This document shows, piece by piece, positions 1-7,892 of a DNA stretch of 64,000 nucleotides. Position numbers and translations under genes: made by a program. The DNA is taken from assembly GCF_024189295.1 (NCBI RefSeq), contig NZ_JAIZEN010000001.1, forward strand, positions 186,001 to 250,000, written 5' to 3'. How positions within the stretch are numbered: the first letter of the stretch is position 1; each line of letters begins with the position of its first letter. The stretch comes from Halobacillus sp. A1. GTDB lineage: Bacteria > Bacillota > Bacilli > Bacillales > Halobacillaceae. The notes under the pieces were generated by a model. That model was given only the letters and a program-made list of their open reading frames with translations. It did no database searches and was not told the origin of the DNA.

Positions 1-1
1 G

Positions 2-961
2 AATGCACGTCTTCGAGAGGATCCTGCTGTATTTGACCACTCTATTCTTTTTAGAGACAAAGCCATGATGAAACGCAGGGCTCATTTAGGTGGATTAAAA
101 GTTGGAGTTTTCGAAGAAGTTGAAAACAAAGAAGAGGTTCGCAGATTTTTTAAACGGGTGAACTATTCTTTATTGAAAAATCATCAAAATGAGGACGCGG
201 ACCCGATCCATTTTAAAGCGTTAAATAAAGCTGGAGCGGCTGGTCATCGTATGATTTTCTCAGAGGAAGATATTGAAAACAAACTTACGGACCAAAGCTT
301 TCCTGGTTTAGTGGAGAGTCATCTGTCAGGGATGGAAATATCATGTGAGGTATTTATTTATAAAGGTGAAATTCTCTTCTTGAATATGACGGAATATGTG
401 AAGCTCGGTTATTCAAGTATGGTTCCGCCTTCAGCAGAAATTGAATATTACCGGCCTTACATTCATAAAGAAGTCGAAAAGTTGATTCAAGCGTTTGATA
501 TCCAATTTGGTATGATCCATCCTGAATTTTTTATAACGGATACTGAAGAAATATACTTTGGTGAAGTAGCTTATCGAATTCCCGGAGGACATATTTTTGA
601 ATTGATTCAAAAGGTTTACGGTTTTAATCCCTTTGGCGCACATATTCTTTGCTGTGATCCACATACCACTTTAGAGGAATTAGAGGAATTTTTGCCTAAA
701 GAGGTTAAACCTAATGGACATGCGGGCAGTTTTTTAGTCTACCCTCGAAAGAAAAATGCGACTCGTGTACAGGTTCCCAGGGATTTAGAGGAGCACCCAA
801 GCTTTGAAAAACACACGCTTTACAAACCAACAACTGCTAAATTTCAAGATACAGACGAGGGTTATGGTAATCACTTGGGAACCGTTTTTTTTCACGGTGA
901 AGACAGTGGAGAAATCTCTCAATTGTTAACGGATTACGTGGACTATGATTTTTATGTTTAG
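2..961 (+). CDS. ATP-grasp domain protein, 5' end cut by the window
   Basis: The frame is open to the left edge, so the first Met codons at 65 and 68 are probably internal and the gene begins outside the window. At least 319 residues are visible. The start of the visible part reads like the nucleotide-binding lobe of ATP-grasp ligases (DK..MK followed by a Gly-rich turn, near residues 19-35), and an acidic Glu/Gly/Pro-rich C-terminal lobe follows (EISCEVF, FGEVAYRIPGGH). ATP-grasp enzymes join a carboxylate to an amine or thiol through an acyl phosphate, but the substrate cannot be read here. The stop codon is 14 bases before the next start, so the two genes are very likely co-transcribed. 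Fold call fairly firm; function open. Confidence 0.75.
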   Translation, partial: NARLREDPAVFDHSILFRDKAMMKRRAHLGGLKVGVFEEVENKEEVRRFFKRVNYSLLKNHQNEDADPIHFKALNKAGAAGHRMIFSEEDIENKLTDQSFPGLVESHLSGMEISCEVFIYKGEILFLNMTEYVKLGYSSMVPPSAEIEYYRPYIHKEVEKLIQAFDIQFGMIHPEFFITDTEEIYFGEVAYRIPGGHIFELIQKVYGFNPFGAHILCCDPHTTLEELEEFLPKEVKPNGHAGSFLVYPRKKNATRVQVPRDLEEHPSFEKHTLYKPTTAKFQDTDEGYGNHLGTVFFHGEDSGEISQLLTDYVDYDFYV

Positions 962-975
962 GAGGAAACAGGGTT

Positions 976-2946
976 ATGTCAGTAAAGGTGGAAATGAATA
1001 AAGAAGAAGCATTTGACGAGGCTCTTGACCAGTTGGAGGGCGCTTACTCATTTGCTAAGTCCATGTATCAAAGTGAAGTCCTGCAAACTGCTGCGAAATT
1101 AATGGATGAGCCAGATGGGTTCTCGATTCTATACGAGAAAGCTGAAAAGTTTGAACAAGCTGGGCTTTTTCAAGATGGGCCATGGGAAGATCCATCCAAG
1201 CTGCAGGCGAACCTTGTCAAAGGATCTCTGAGATCTGGCGGGATGACTACTATATCAGAGTTGCTCAGTGAAGTGCGAATGGTTGCTATTGCTGAGGGTG
1301 AATATGATCGCGAAGGGGTTTCCAAAGAGAAGGCGCACTCTTTTTTAAACGAAGTTATGGCCTTGAATGTGGATATTCTTTTTCCAGAAGAAACAGAAGC
1401 AGCTCGAATTGAAGGGAAAGGGAAAGACAAGGACCGTATGGAAAATTTGTTTCAATTCTTATCCGATAAACTTTCCTTAGCTTCTATATCCAGTCAACTT
1501 GTTAAAGAAATTGATGAATTAGTGGCGCAGCGGCCTATTATGGTTAAGCGGACAGTAAAAATGGTCAAACATGCTGAACAATTATTAGAGACAGAAATAG
1601 ACGCTTCGGACAGAGAAGCCATTCAAAAATATTTGGATGCCATCAATGGGAGAACAACAGTGTGTGATAGATGTGACGTGAAGGAATATAGGGATCAACT
1701 TAAACATTTAGATGAAGGGAAATTGAAAAAGGAAGCGCGGTCTTTTTCTCAATCAATGCATGAAACTGGACTTGTAGCTCCTTATCATATCGTTTTAGTC
1801 CGCTATCTTAACAAGCACCATCCTGAATTGCTATCAGATGCTTTAGCTTTATCAAATAAAGGTCAAGCTAATTTAGAAGAGCATTTACCCTTCGTGCAAA
1901 ACCTTATTACAGTAGGCATCCATTTGCCATTAAAACAGTCCTTGTACGGTTTAACTTTGTTATTGGATCGTGGGGTTCTTTCTTCGAATCCTGTTATTCC
2001 GGGAATTCGCAGAATTATCGAATTAGACATACAGCCAACTACCCGCAAAAGTTTGTTGAACTTGGTTAATGGAAATGAAGGGCTTACAGCAAATAATATA
2101 TTAGTTGCCGGAACGATCAGTGTGCTTGGGCAGCCGCTTGGGATTGGTCAAGGGATGAATCCCACCTGCCAGACAGCCCGTGGAATAAGCCTTTGGTCGC
2201 TGCATGCGCCTGGCCATCTTCTTGATTTAATAGCCAGGGCGGCAAGGGATGAAGATATTGATATAACGTTTGAAGGACAAACCATTCATTCCAAAGATTT
2301 ACGTGAAGGATTAGTAGACGATTTGCACGTGGAATTAGATCCTGTTTCGTTGATTTTAGTTCCCCATTTAGACCGTATTTATTCTGAACTTGTGCGCCGC
2401 TCCAATTTTAGAGGAGAGGATGTGCATAAATGGGTTAACCCTGTTTATTATGGCAACTGGGTACCTAGAGGGTTCAGTAGTGTCATTGATCCTTTATCAG
2501 GTGCTGTTTCCGATTACCGCGGTTTTGTCCGCTTGTTTTATGCCACTCATCACCCTGATTATAATGAAGGTTATGAACTCATTTATCCAAACCCGGTAGG
2601 AATATTCATAACAGATTCGTTTGGTGGATTTCTGGGTCTCCACGCGGTGTCGATTCAGAGGGTAGCTCAAGATCAAAATGGAGACGTCCGCATTTATTTT
2701 TATAATCCGAATAATGACAGTTCTCAAGACTGGGGGCAAGGCATACAGCCAAGTGTTACAGGTTTCAATGAAATACACGGGGAATCTTCGCTGCCTTTCC
2801 ATCAATTTGCTGCTCGCTTATACGCTTTCCACTATAACCAATATGAACAAGGTGATGCGTATGCAGTTGATGAACAACTTGTCGAAAAAGTAGAAACGCT
2901 GGCGAAAGAAAGTTGGGGTAGTCAGTACACATGGACTGCATTATAA
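976..2946 (+). CDS. Large protein with a candidate papain-like Cys-His-Asn triad
   Basis: 656 residues, ATG with AGGAGG nine bases upstream. I do not recognise a named family. The N-terminal 240 residues are acidic and helical, then comes a CxxC pair in CDRCDV (about residues 230-235). The C-terminal half has a Cys at 398 in NPTCQTARGIS, a His at 556 in GLHAV and an Asn at 577/579 in YNPN. That order and local context are those of papain/transglutaminase-fold enzymes, where the Cys begins a helix and His and Asn/Asp sit on later strands. The gene lies directly behind an ATP-grasp gene, a pairing that suggests peptide or amide bond formation and cleavage. The triad is inferred from spacing only; no signal peptide or membrane segment is seen. 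Confidence 0.8.
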   Translation: MSVKVEMNKEEAFDEALDQLEGAYSFAKSMYQSEVLQTAAKLMDEPDGFSILYEKAEKFEQAGLFQDGPWEDPSKLQANLVKGSLRSGGMTTISELLSEVRMVAIAEGEYDREGVSKEKAHSFLNEVMALNVDILFPEETEAARIEGKGKDKDRMENLFQFLSDKLSLASISSQLVKEIDELVAQRPIMVKRTVKMVKHAEQLLETEIDASDREAIQKYLDAINGRTTVCDRCDVKEYRDQLKHLDEGKLKKEARSFSQSMHETGLVAPYHIVLVRYLNKHHPELLSDALALSNKGQANLEEHLPFVQNLITVGIHLPLKQSLYGLTLLLDRGVLSSNPVIPGIRRIIELDIQPTTRKSLLNLVNGNEGLTANNILVAGTISVLGQPLGIGQGMNPTCQTARGISLWSLHAPGHLLDLIARAARDEDIDITFEGQTIHSKDLREGLVDDLHVELDPVSLILVPHLDRIYSELVRRSNFRGEDVHKWVNPVYYGNWVPRGFSSVIDPLSGAVSDYRGFVRLFYATHHPDYNEGYELIYPNPVGIFITDSFGGFLGLHAVSIQRVAQDQNGDVRIYFYNPNNDSSQDWGQGIQPSVTGFNEIHGESSLPFHQFAARLYAFHYNQYEQGDAYAVDEQLVEKVETLAKESWGSQYTWTAL

Positions 2947-3037
2947 GGGGATTGGAATTAATTCATCTTCAAGATCAACAACTACTTTTGAATAAAAGTA
3001 TGGGATAGCGTGGATTTTAAGAAAGAAGGACGACATC

Positions 3038-3775
3038 ATGCATGTGCATCTTGCAGATGATGCAAAACATAGAAGTACACTAATGCCGACAGGGAACTGG
3101 ATGATGACTCAGAAATGGGAAAATCTTTTATTCATACACTTTCCTGTTAGAGAAAAGATTTTAAAAAGTTATATCCCTGACGTTTTACAGTTAGATGTAC
3201 ATGAAGGAGAAGCTTGGCTCACCATCATACCTTTTGAAGTCACTGACATGAGAATAAGAAACCTTCCTTCCGTTCCCGGACTGCGTTCTTTTTTAGAGTT
3301 GAATGTACGCACATACGTTAAACGCGATGGTGTCCCAGGGATTTATTTTTTCAGTTTAGATGCAGATAAGATGTTAGCGGTAATAGGGGCACGACTTACT
3401 ATGCTGCCTTATTATTATGCGAATATGAGTATGGAGCGGGGAGGAAATACAATTTCCTTTTTCAGCAAACGAAAGGGGAAGTCTCAGGCCGAGTTTAAGG
3501 GAGAATATCGTCCTGTAGGGGAGTTGTACGTTCCTGAGCAGGGAAGTCTTGACCATTTTCTCGTGGAAAGATATTACTGCTGGACTGCCTTTGGGAAGAT
3601 GTTCATTGAAGTTGGTATCTATCACAGACCATGGAAGCTTCAAAATGCTGAAGCTGAGATTCAGGTAGATCATATGGCCCCGTTCTCGTTTGTGAAAGAA
3701 TTTGGCCGAAAACCGTTCTTCAGATTTTCACCATCTCTCAGGGCGCTGATTTTGCCGGTGAAATTTATAAAATAA
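3038..3775 (+). CDS. YqjF/DUF2071-family protein
   Basis: 245 residues. The core from TQKWENLLFIHFPV through the repeated beta-strands and the closing YYCWTAFG...HRPW segment is typical of the DUF2071 (YqjF, acetoacetate-decarboxylase-like fold) family, usually about 240 residues. No biochemical role is established for this family. The first ATG at 3038 follows a GAAGGACGA ribosome site; an internal Met near residue 22 (WMMTQ) aligns better with the usual start of relatives, so the first 20 residues are uncertain. It appears monocistronic and is closed by a hairpin terminator. Confidence 0.8.
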   Translation: MHVHLADDAKHRSTLMPTGNWMMTQKWENLLFIHFPVREKILKSYIPDVLQLDVHEGEAWLTIIPFEVTDMRIRNLPSVPGLRSFLELNVRTYVKRDGVPGIYFFSLDADKMLAVIGARLTMLPYYYANMSMERGGNTISFFSKRKGKSQAEFKGEYRPVGELYVPEQGSLDHFLVERYYCWTAFGKMFIEVGIYHRPWKLQNAEAEIQVDHMAPFSFVKEFGRKPFFRFSPSLRALILPVKFIK

Positions 3776-3777
3776 AG

Positions 3778-3820
3778 GAGCTTTCTTCAATAATAGTGAA
3801 GGAAGTTCTTTTTGTTTTTG
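3778..3820 (+). terminator. Terminator after the DUF2071 gene
   Basis: GAGCTTTCTTCA and TGAAGGAAGTTC pair over 12 positions (two G-U) across a 7-base loop, followed by a T-rich run (TTTTTTGTTTTT). Confidence 0.75.
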
Positions 3821-4093
3821 TCAAAAAATCTGCGCCTTATCTATATCGAGACCTTGTAGGCTCTCTGCTCGAATTCCAAGAAGCCATGTCCAGTACGTTT
3901 ATTTATTTGTGAGTATACTGATGTGCATTTTGATAGCTTTTTGACTATATTAAATTAGGTGTGGAATTACAACAATAGTAAATTAGGCATCAGTAAAATT
4001 TAATATATTATCGAAAATGTTACTGATTTCCATTAATATAGAAGAAGAGGAAGAAATACCTGAGTCTATAGATTTACATAGAGAATACATAAA
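3821..4093. other. AT-rich intergenic stretch, no gene seen
   Basis: About 270 bases without a convincing reading frame. A TTGACT hexamer occurs near 3940 but I find no good -10 at the right distance, so no promoter is called. Confidence 0.5.
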
Positions 4094-4108
4094 ATGCGAG
4101 GGTTTTAC

Positions 4109-5194
4109 ATGTTTATGATACTTAAGGATTTAATAGGAAATGCGGCTGTCATGATGGCTGGGTTTTATGTGCTTGGAAAAATGACTAATGATCCGATCAG
4201 CATCCACTCTAATGTAAGAGAGAAGTTTAGAGTGGGGTATTTAACTGCGGCCATTGGCTTACTACTCATGCTATTTTCCATTCAAGTCACTGACCACGTC
4301 ATGATAGATTTGCGACACGTACCTGTGATGATTTTAGCTTACTATGGCGGATTCATCCCGGCTATAACATCTTCTGTTCTCATTGCTTTATCAAGGTTTC
4401 TATTTGGAATTAATGAATCGGCGATTATGGCTTTCGGATTCATGATCTCTCTTGGAGTCATTATGAGTGTGATTGGCCGGTATTTTAGAAAGGGAAGGTA
4501 CCGAACCATTCTGCTCATGAACATCATCAGCATGTCTATGATTACTGGCAATTTGTACGTGCTGCTTCCTGATATAGAAAGTTTTAGGGAAATCATCGTT
4601 TTCTTCTGGCTGATCGCTATTCCTACAGCTCTTTTAGCTACAGCCTTTTTCCGTGATATACAGAATTCCAAAAAAATGTTCATCAAATTCAAAAACGATG
4701 CCAAAACCGACTTTTTAACTGGACTGGCAAACGTCAGACAGTTTGATAATACGTTAAATGAATTAATTTTGGCATCAAATAGAAGAAAGGAGGATGTTTC
4801 TCTTTTATTGATTGACATTGATCATTTCAAAAATGTGAACGACACATTTGGGCATGATGCGGGTGATTCCGTGCTGAAGCAGTTGAGTGAACTTCTTCAA
4901 AGAAATGCACGCCCAACTGATAAAGTGTCTAGAAATGGAGGAGAAGAATTCTCTCTTATCCTTCCAGACTGCTCACTCAACACGGCGCTCACCATTGCGG
5001 AAAGAATCAGGCGAGCGGTAGAGGGGCATACGTTTTTGCTGCCTGACGGAAGAGAAATTAACGCTTGTGTCTCTATAGGGGCAAGCAACCTTAATGAAAC
5101 TGCGTCATCTCGGGATGATATATTCAAGCGAGCTGATAATGCGTTGTATAAAGCTAAAACCACGGGTAGAAACAAAGTGTGTACGATGATTTGA
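4109..5194 (+). CDS. Membrane diguanylate cyclase (5TMR-LYT/GGDEF)
   Basis: About 361 residues. Five to six hydrophobic segments in the first 190 residues resemble the 5TM-5TMR_LYT sensor (LLTAAIGLLLMLFSIQ, DLRHVPVMILAYYGG). A GGDEF domain follows from about residue 195 (DFLTGLANVRQFD). The active-site loop is GGEEF at about 277-281 (an accepted variant of GGDEF), and an RxxD inhibitory site (RPTD) sits five residues before it. The protein is therefore expected to make cyclic-di-GMP at the membrane and to be product-inhibited. The start is uncertain: ATG at 4094 has almost no ribosome site, while ATG at 4109 follows GAGGG at a proper distance. Confidence 0.9.
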   Translation: MFMILKDLIGNAAVMMAGFYVLGKMTNDPISIHSNVREKFRVGYLTAAIGLLLMLFSIQVTDHVMIDLRHVPVMILAYYGGFIPAITSSVLIALSRFLFGINESAIMAFGFMISLGVIMSVIGRYFRKGRYRTILLMNIISMSMITGNLYVLLPDIESFREIIVFFWLIAIPTALLATAFFRDIQNSKKMFIKFKNDAKTDFLTGLANVRQFDNTLNELILASNRRKEDVSLLLIDIDHFKNVNDTFGHDAGDSVLKQLSELLQRNARPTDKVSRNGGEEFSLILPDCSLNTALTIAERIRRAVEGHTFLLPDGREINACVSIGASNLNETASSRDDIFKRADNALYKAKTTGRNKVCTMI

Positions 5195-5200
5195 GATTAG

Positions 5201-5245
5201 AAAAGCGTGATCTTTTCCTTTTAAAAGGAAGATCACGCTTTTTTT
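5201..5245. terminator. Bidirectional terminator
   Basis: A near-perfect inverted repeat (AAAAGCGTGATCTT / AAGATCACGCTTTTTT) lies between the convergent cyclase and TetR genes, with T-runs on both strands. Confidence 0.9.
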
Positions 5246-5903
5246 AACTATCAGGCTGTATGCCATGCATCAGCATTCGGATGGTGCGGTCGATTTCTTC
5301 TTCATCATCCCACTCCGCTTCTGGAAGAATTAAAAAGCGGGTGATGATGAACCCGATAATGGTAGTCATTGTGAAACGGATAATGGTTGAAGAAGGATAG
5401 TCGACAATTAAACCATCCTTTTTAAATTGGGTGACCGCTTCATCGAATTTCGGAAATATTTTTTTGATGAATATGTTTTGGAAAGACTGTTTCAATTCCT
5501 CATGAAACGCCATCTCCTGTAAAATGATTTTCAAAAGAGGAATGTTCTTTTGTACAAATTCAAACCGGTTGCGGATAATTTTTCGCAATAGTTGTTCGTA
5601 ACTTTCGGATTTTTCTTTAAACACTTCGCTGACGAATTGATTGGCGAAAAAAGGGACGGTCAGTTTTATGATCCCAGGAGTCACAATAGATATTAATAGT
5701 TCTTTTTTAGTTTTGTAATGTCGGAAAATGGTTCCCTCAGCTACCCCTGCTTTTTTTGCGATTTCGCTTGTAGAAGTGGCTGCGTACCCTTTTTCAGCAA
5801 AAATCTCAATCGCCGCTTCGAGAATTTTTGCTTGTTTGGGGGTCAATTCAATTTCTTCTTCACCTGCGTTGATCAGCTGCTGCAAGTATTCTTGTTTATC
5901 CAC
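5244..5903 (-). CDS. TetR-family repressor of the adjacent ABC exporter
   Basis: 219 residues. The N-terminal TetR helix-turn-helix lies at about residues 24-70 (ILEAAIEIFAEKGY, then TSTSEIAKKAGVAEGTIFRHY). The C-terminal half is the helical ligand-binding domain. It is the third gene of a minus-strand operon, 27 bases after the permease stop, so it probably autoregulates through the two palindromes around the operon promoter at 7691-7751. The ligand is unknown, probably a substrate of the exporter. Confidence 0.9.
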   Translation of the reverse strand: MDKQEYLQQLINAGEEEIELTPKQAKILEAAIEIFAEKGYAATSTSEIAKKAGVAEGTIFRHYKTKKELLISIVTPGIIKLTVPFFANQFVSEVFKEKSESYEQLLRKIIRNRFEFVQKNIPLLKIILQEMAFHEELKQSFQNIFIKKIFPKFDEAVTQFKKDGLIVDYPSSTIIRFTMTTIIGFIITRFLILPEAEWDDEEEIDRTIRMLMHGIQPDS

Positions 5904-5930
5904 GATAAAGATCCCCCGTTTTTATTTTTA

Positions 5931-6953
5931 TTATAACTTTCTGTGTCTCTTTAATGCTACTATGTTTAGTAATGTGAATAAAAGAGTAAACCCAAAAAGG
6001 ACAAAAACCTCAACAGCAAATGATCCAAATGCACTGCCTCGAATCATAATATCGCGAAGTGCTTCAGCTCCATACGTAAGCGGCATAATGTTTCCTATAG
6101 CGCGCAGCCAGGGATCCAGCGTTTCCAAATTAAACATTCCTGAAAAGAAAACTTGAGGGACGATGACGAGTGGAATGAATTGAATCATCTGAAATTCATT
6201 TTTTGCAAATGCTGAGAGTAACGTTCCGAGACTAAGAGCTGAAAGAGCGAGCAAGAAAGTAACTAGAAGGACATATAAGAAGTTTCCAGCCATGAACACA
6301 TCCAGTGCATAGATGGAGTAAGCGGCAATAATGATGGATTGGATAATCGTAAATAAACCAAACCCTCCTAAATAGCCAATGACGATTTCCCACCTTTTCA
6401 ACGGTGTGGCCAGACTTCTCTCCAGTGTTCCTTGCGTCCGTTCCCGTATAAATGAAACACCACCTACGATAAATACGAAAAAGAAGATAAAAAAGCCAAT
6501 AAGAACAGGGCCGATATTATCAAAAAGCTTAATTTCTTCGGACCCGTGATAGTAATGTATTTCGGGCTCCATCTGTTCCTGTTGCGGGTTCATCTGATTC
6601 AGGGTCTGCTGCAACGCCATGTTCACAGCCCCGCTTGCGGTCGGATCGCTTCCTTCAAGTGTTAATGCAGGTTTATTTTCTTCCCATTCAAGGACTGCGT
6701 CAATTTCCTGGTTCTTCAGAGCGTCTTCAGCTTCATGTCTATCCAAAGACATGACCTCTGCTTCATTTTCTAATATTTCCACGAAACGGTCAGGCAGATC
6801 GACTGCCGCAATTTCGGGCACATAATCCCCGCTGTCGAGTACAAGCCACATTAAGGTAAGGACGAGTAATGGAGCGGCAAACATTAGCGCGAGACTTCTT
6901 TTATCGCGTCTAAACTGACGTAGAATGCGGACGATGATTGAAATAGAATTCAT
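5931..6953 (-). CDS. ABC-2 type exporter permease
   Basis: 340 residues with the ABC2_membrane_3 layout: one TM helix near residues 22-41, a large extracytoplasmic domain of about 130 residues (rich in Glu/Gln/Asn), then five TM helices from about residue 155. The start overlaps the ATPase stop by four bases (ATGA), showing translational coupling. Together the two form a drug- or lipid-type efflux half-transporter pair; the substrate cannot be inferred. Confidence 0.9.
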   Translation of the reverse strand: MNSISIIVRILRQFRRDKRSLALMFAAPLLVLTLMWLVLDSGDYVPEIAAVDLPDRFVEILENEAEVMSLDRHEAEDALKNQEIDAVLEWEENKPALTLEGSDPTASGAVNMALQQTLNQMNPQQEQMEPEIHYYHGSEEIKLFDNIGPVLIGFFIFFFVFIVGGVSFIRERTQGTLERSLATPLKRWEIVIGYLGGFGLFTIIQSIIIAAYSIYALDVFMAGNFLYVLLVTFLLALSALSLGTLLSAFAKNEFQMIQFIPLVIVPQVFFSGMFNLETLDPWLRAIGNIMPLTYGAEALRDIMIRGSAFGSFAVEVFVLFGFTLLFTLLNIVALKRHRKL

Positions 6954-7672
6954 GATTTTCCACCTCCATAATGAAGAAAGGCCTGTTCCATCGTATCCAC
7001 ATGAATGGATTGCTTCAAATCTTTCGGTGATCCTTGAGCTATGACATAACCATCGTGCAAGAGTGCAAGCTCATCACATTTCTCAGCTTCATCCATTACG
7101 TGGGTGGTTACAATGATTGTTGTTCCTTCACTTTTTAATTTATTGAATTCTTGCCAGATCGACTGTCTGAGCAGAGGATCAATACCGACTGTGGGCTCAT
7201 CAAGAATTAGAATTTCAGGTTCATGCACTATGGAAATGGCAAGAGAAAGTCTTCGTTTCATCCCACCTGAAAACGTGTGAACAGGTTTTTTCATATGCTT
7301 TACAAGGTCGACGATTTCCAGCACTTTTTTAATTCGTTGTTTTCTTTCGGATCGGGGGAGCCCATAAATAGAAGCGAAGTAATCGATGTTCTCATAGGCT
7401 GTTAATTCCACGTAAAGTGCATCTGATTGAGCCATAAATCCGATGTTTTTCATTTGCTTCAGAGAGGGCATTTGCGTGTCTTGGACGACAGAGGAGCCTT
7501 CAGTAGGATGCAAAATTCCGGTTATAATTTTAACAAGTGTTGTCTTTCCTGATCCTGAAGGGCCGAGTAAACCGAAAATTACTCCTTTATCAATCTCAAT
7601 ATTTATATCTTTTATTACCGTTTCAACTCCAAATGAATGAGCAATGTGGTTTAAACTGATCACCTTTTCCAT
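6950..7672 (-). CDS. ABC exporter ATP-binding protein
   Basis: 240 residues. Walker A GPSGSGKT (about 35-42), signature FSGGMKRRLS (about 135), Walker B ILILDEPTVGID and the switch His in VTTHVMDEAEKC are all present, so the ATPase should be active. First gene of the ATPase-permease-TetR operon, preceded by an AGGAGGAG ribosome site. Confidence 0.93.
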   Translation of the reverse strand: MEKVISLNHIAHSFGVETVIKDINIEIDKGVIFGLLGPSGSGKTTLVKIITGILHPTEGSSVVQDTQMPSLKQMKNIGFMAQSDALYVELTAYENIDYFASIYGLPRSERKQRIKKVLEIVDLVKHMKKPVHTFSGGMKRRLSLAISIVHEPEILILDEPTVGIDPLLRQSIWQEFNKLKSEGTTIIVTTHVMDEAEKCDELALLHDGYVIAQGSPKDLKQSIHVDTMEQAFLHYGGGKS

Positions 7673-7690
7673 TTTTCTCTCCTCCTAAAT

Positions 7691-7751
7691 GAGTGATTAC
7701 TCACTTATATAATACTTCTGCTTTCTTCTTTTGTAAAGTGAGTACTCACTT
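7691..7751 (-). promoter_or_regulatory. Sigma-A promoter flanked by two TetR operators
   Basis: Read on the minus strand there is a -35 TTTACA (7732-7737), a 17-base spacer and a -10 TATTAT (7709-7714). A perfect 16-bp palindrome AAGTGAGTACTCACTT at 7736-7751 overlaps the -35. A second site at 7691-7706, GAGTGATTACTCACTT, matches it at 14 of 16 positions and covers the likely transcription start. This is the arrangement expected for repression by the TetR protein encoded at the end of the operon. Binding by that protein is inferred. Confidence 0.75.
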
Positions 7752-7892
7752 TTTATATTTCGATTAGTTACTTGATTGAGTTTAGAGTGATATTGCCTAA
7801 TTTTCTTAAGCGCTCACTCCATAATTAGATGTAATACATATAAATAATGAATAGCAGTAAATAGTGATTAATAAAGAGAAGAAGGTGAAGGA

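Noticed and set aside
7780-7892. Sigma-K promoter for the beta-helix protein
   Set aside because: CATATAAATA is close to the sigma-K -10 but one base out of register and has no -35.
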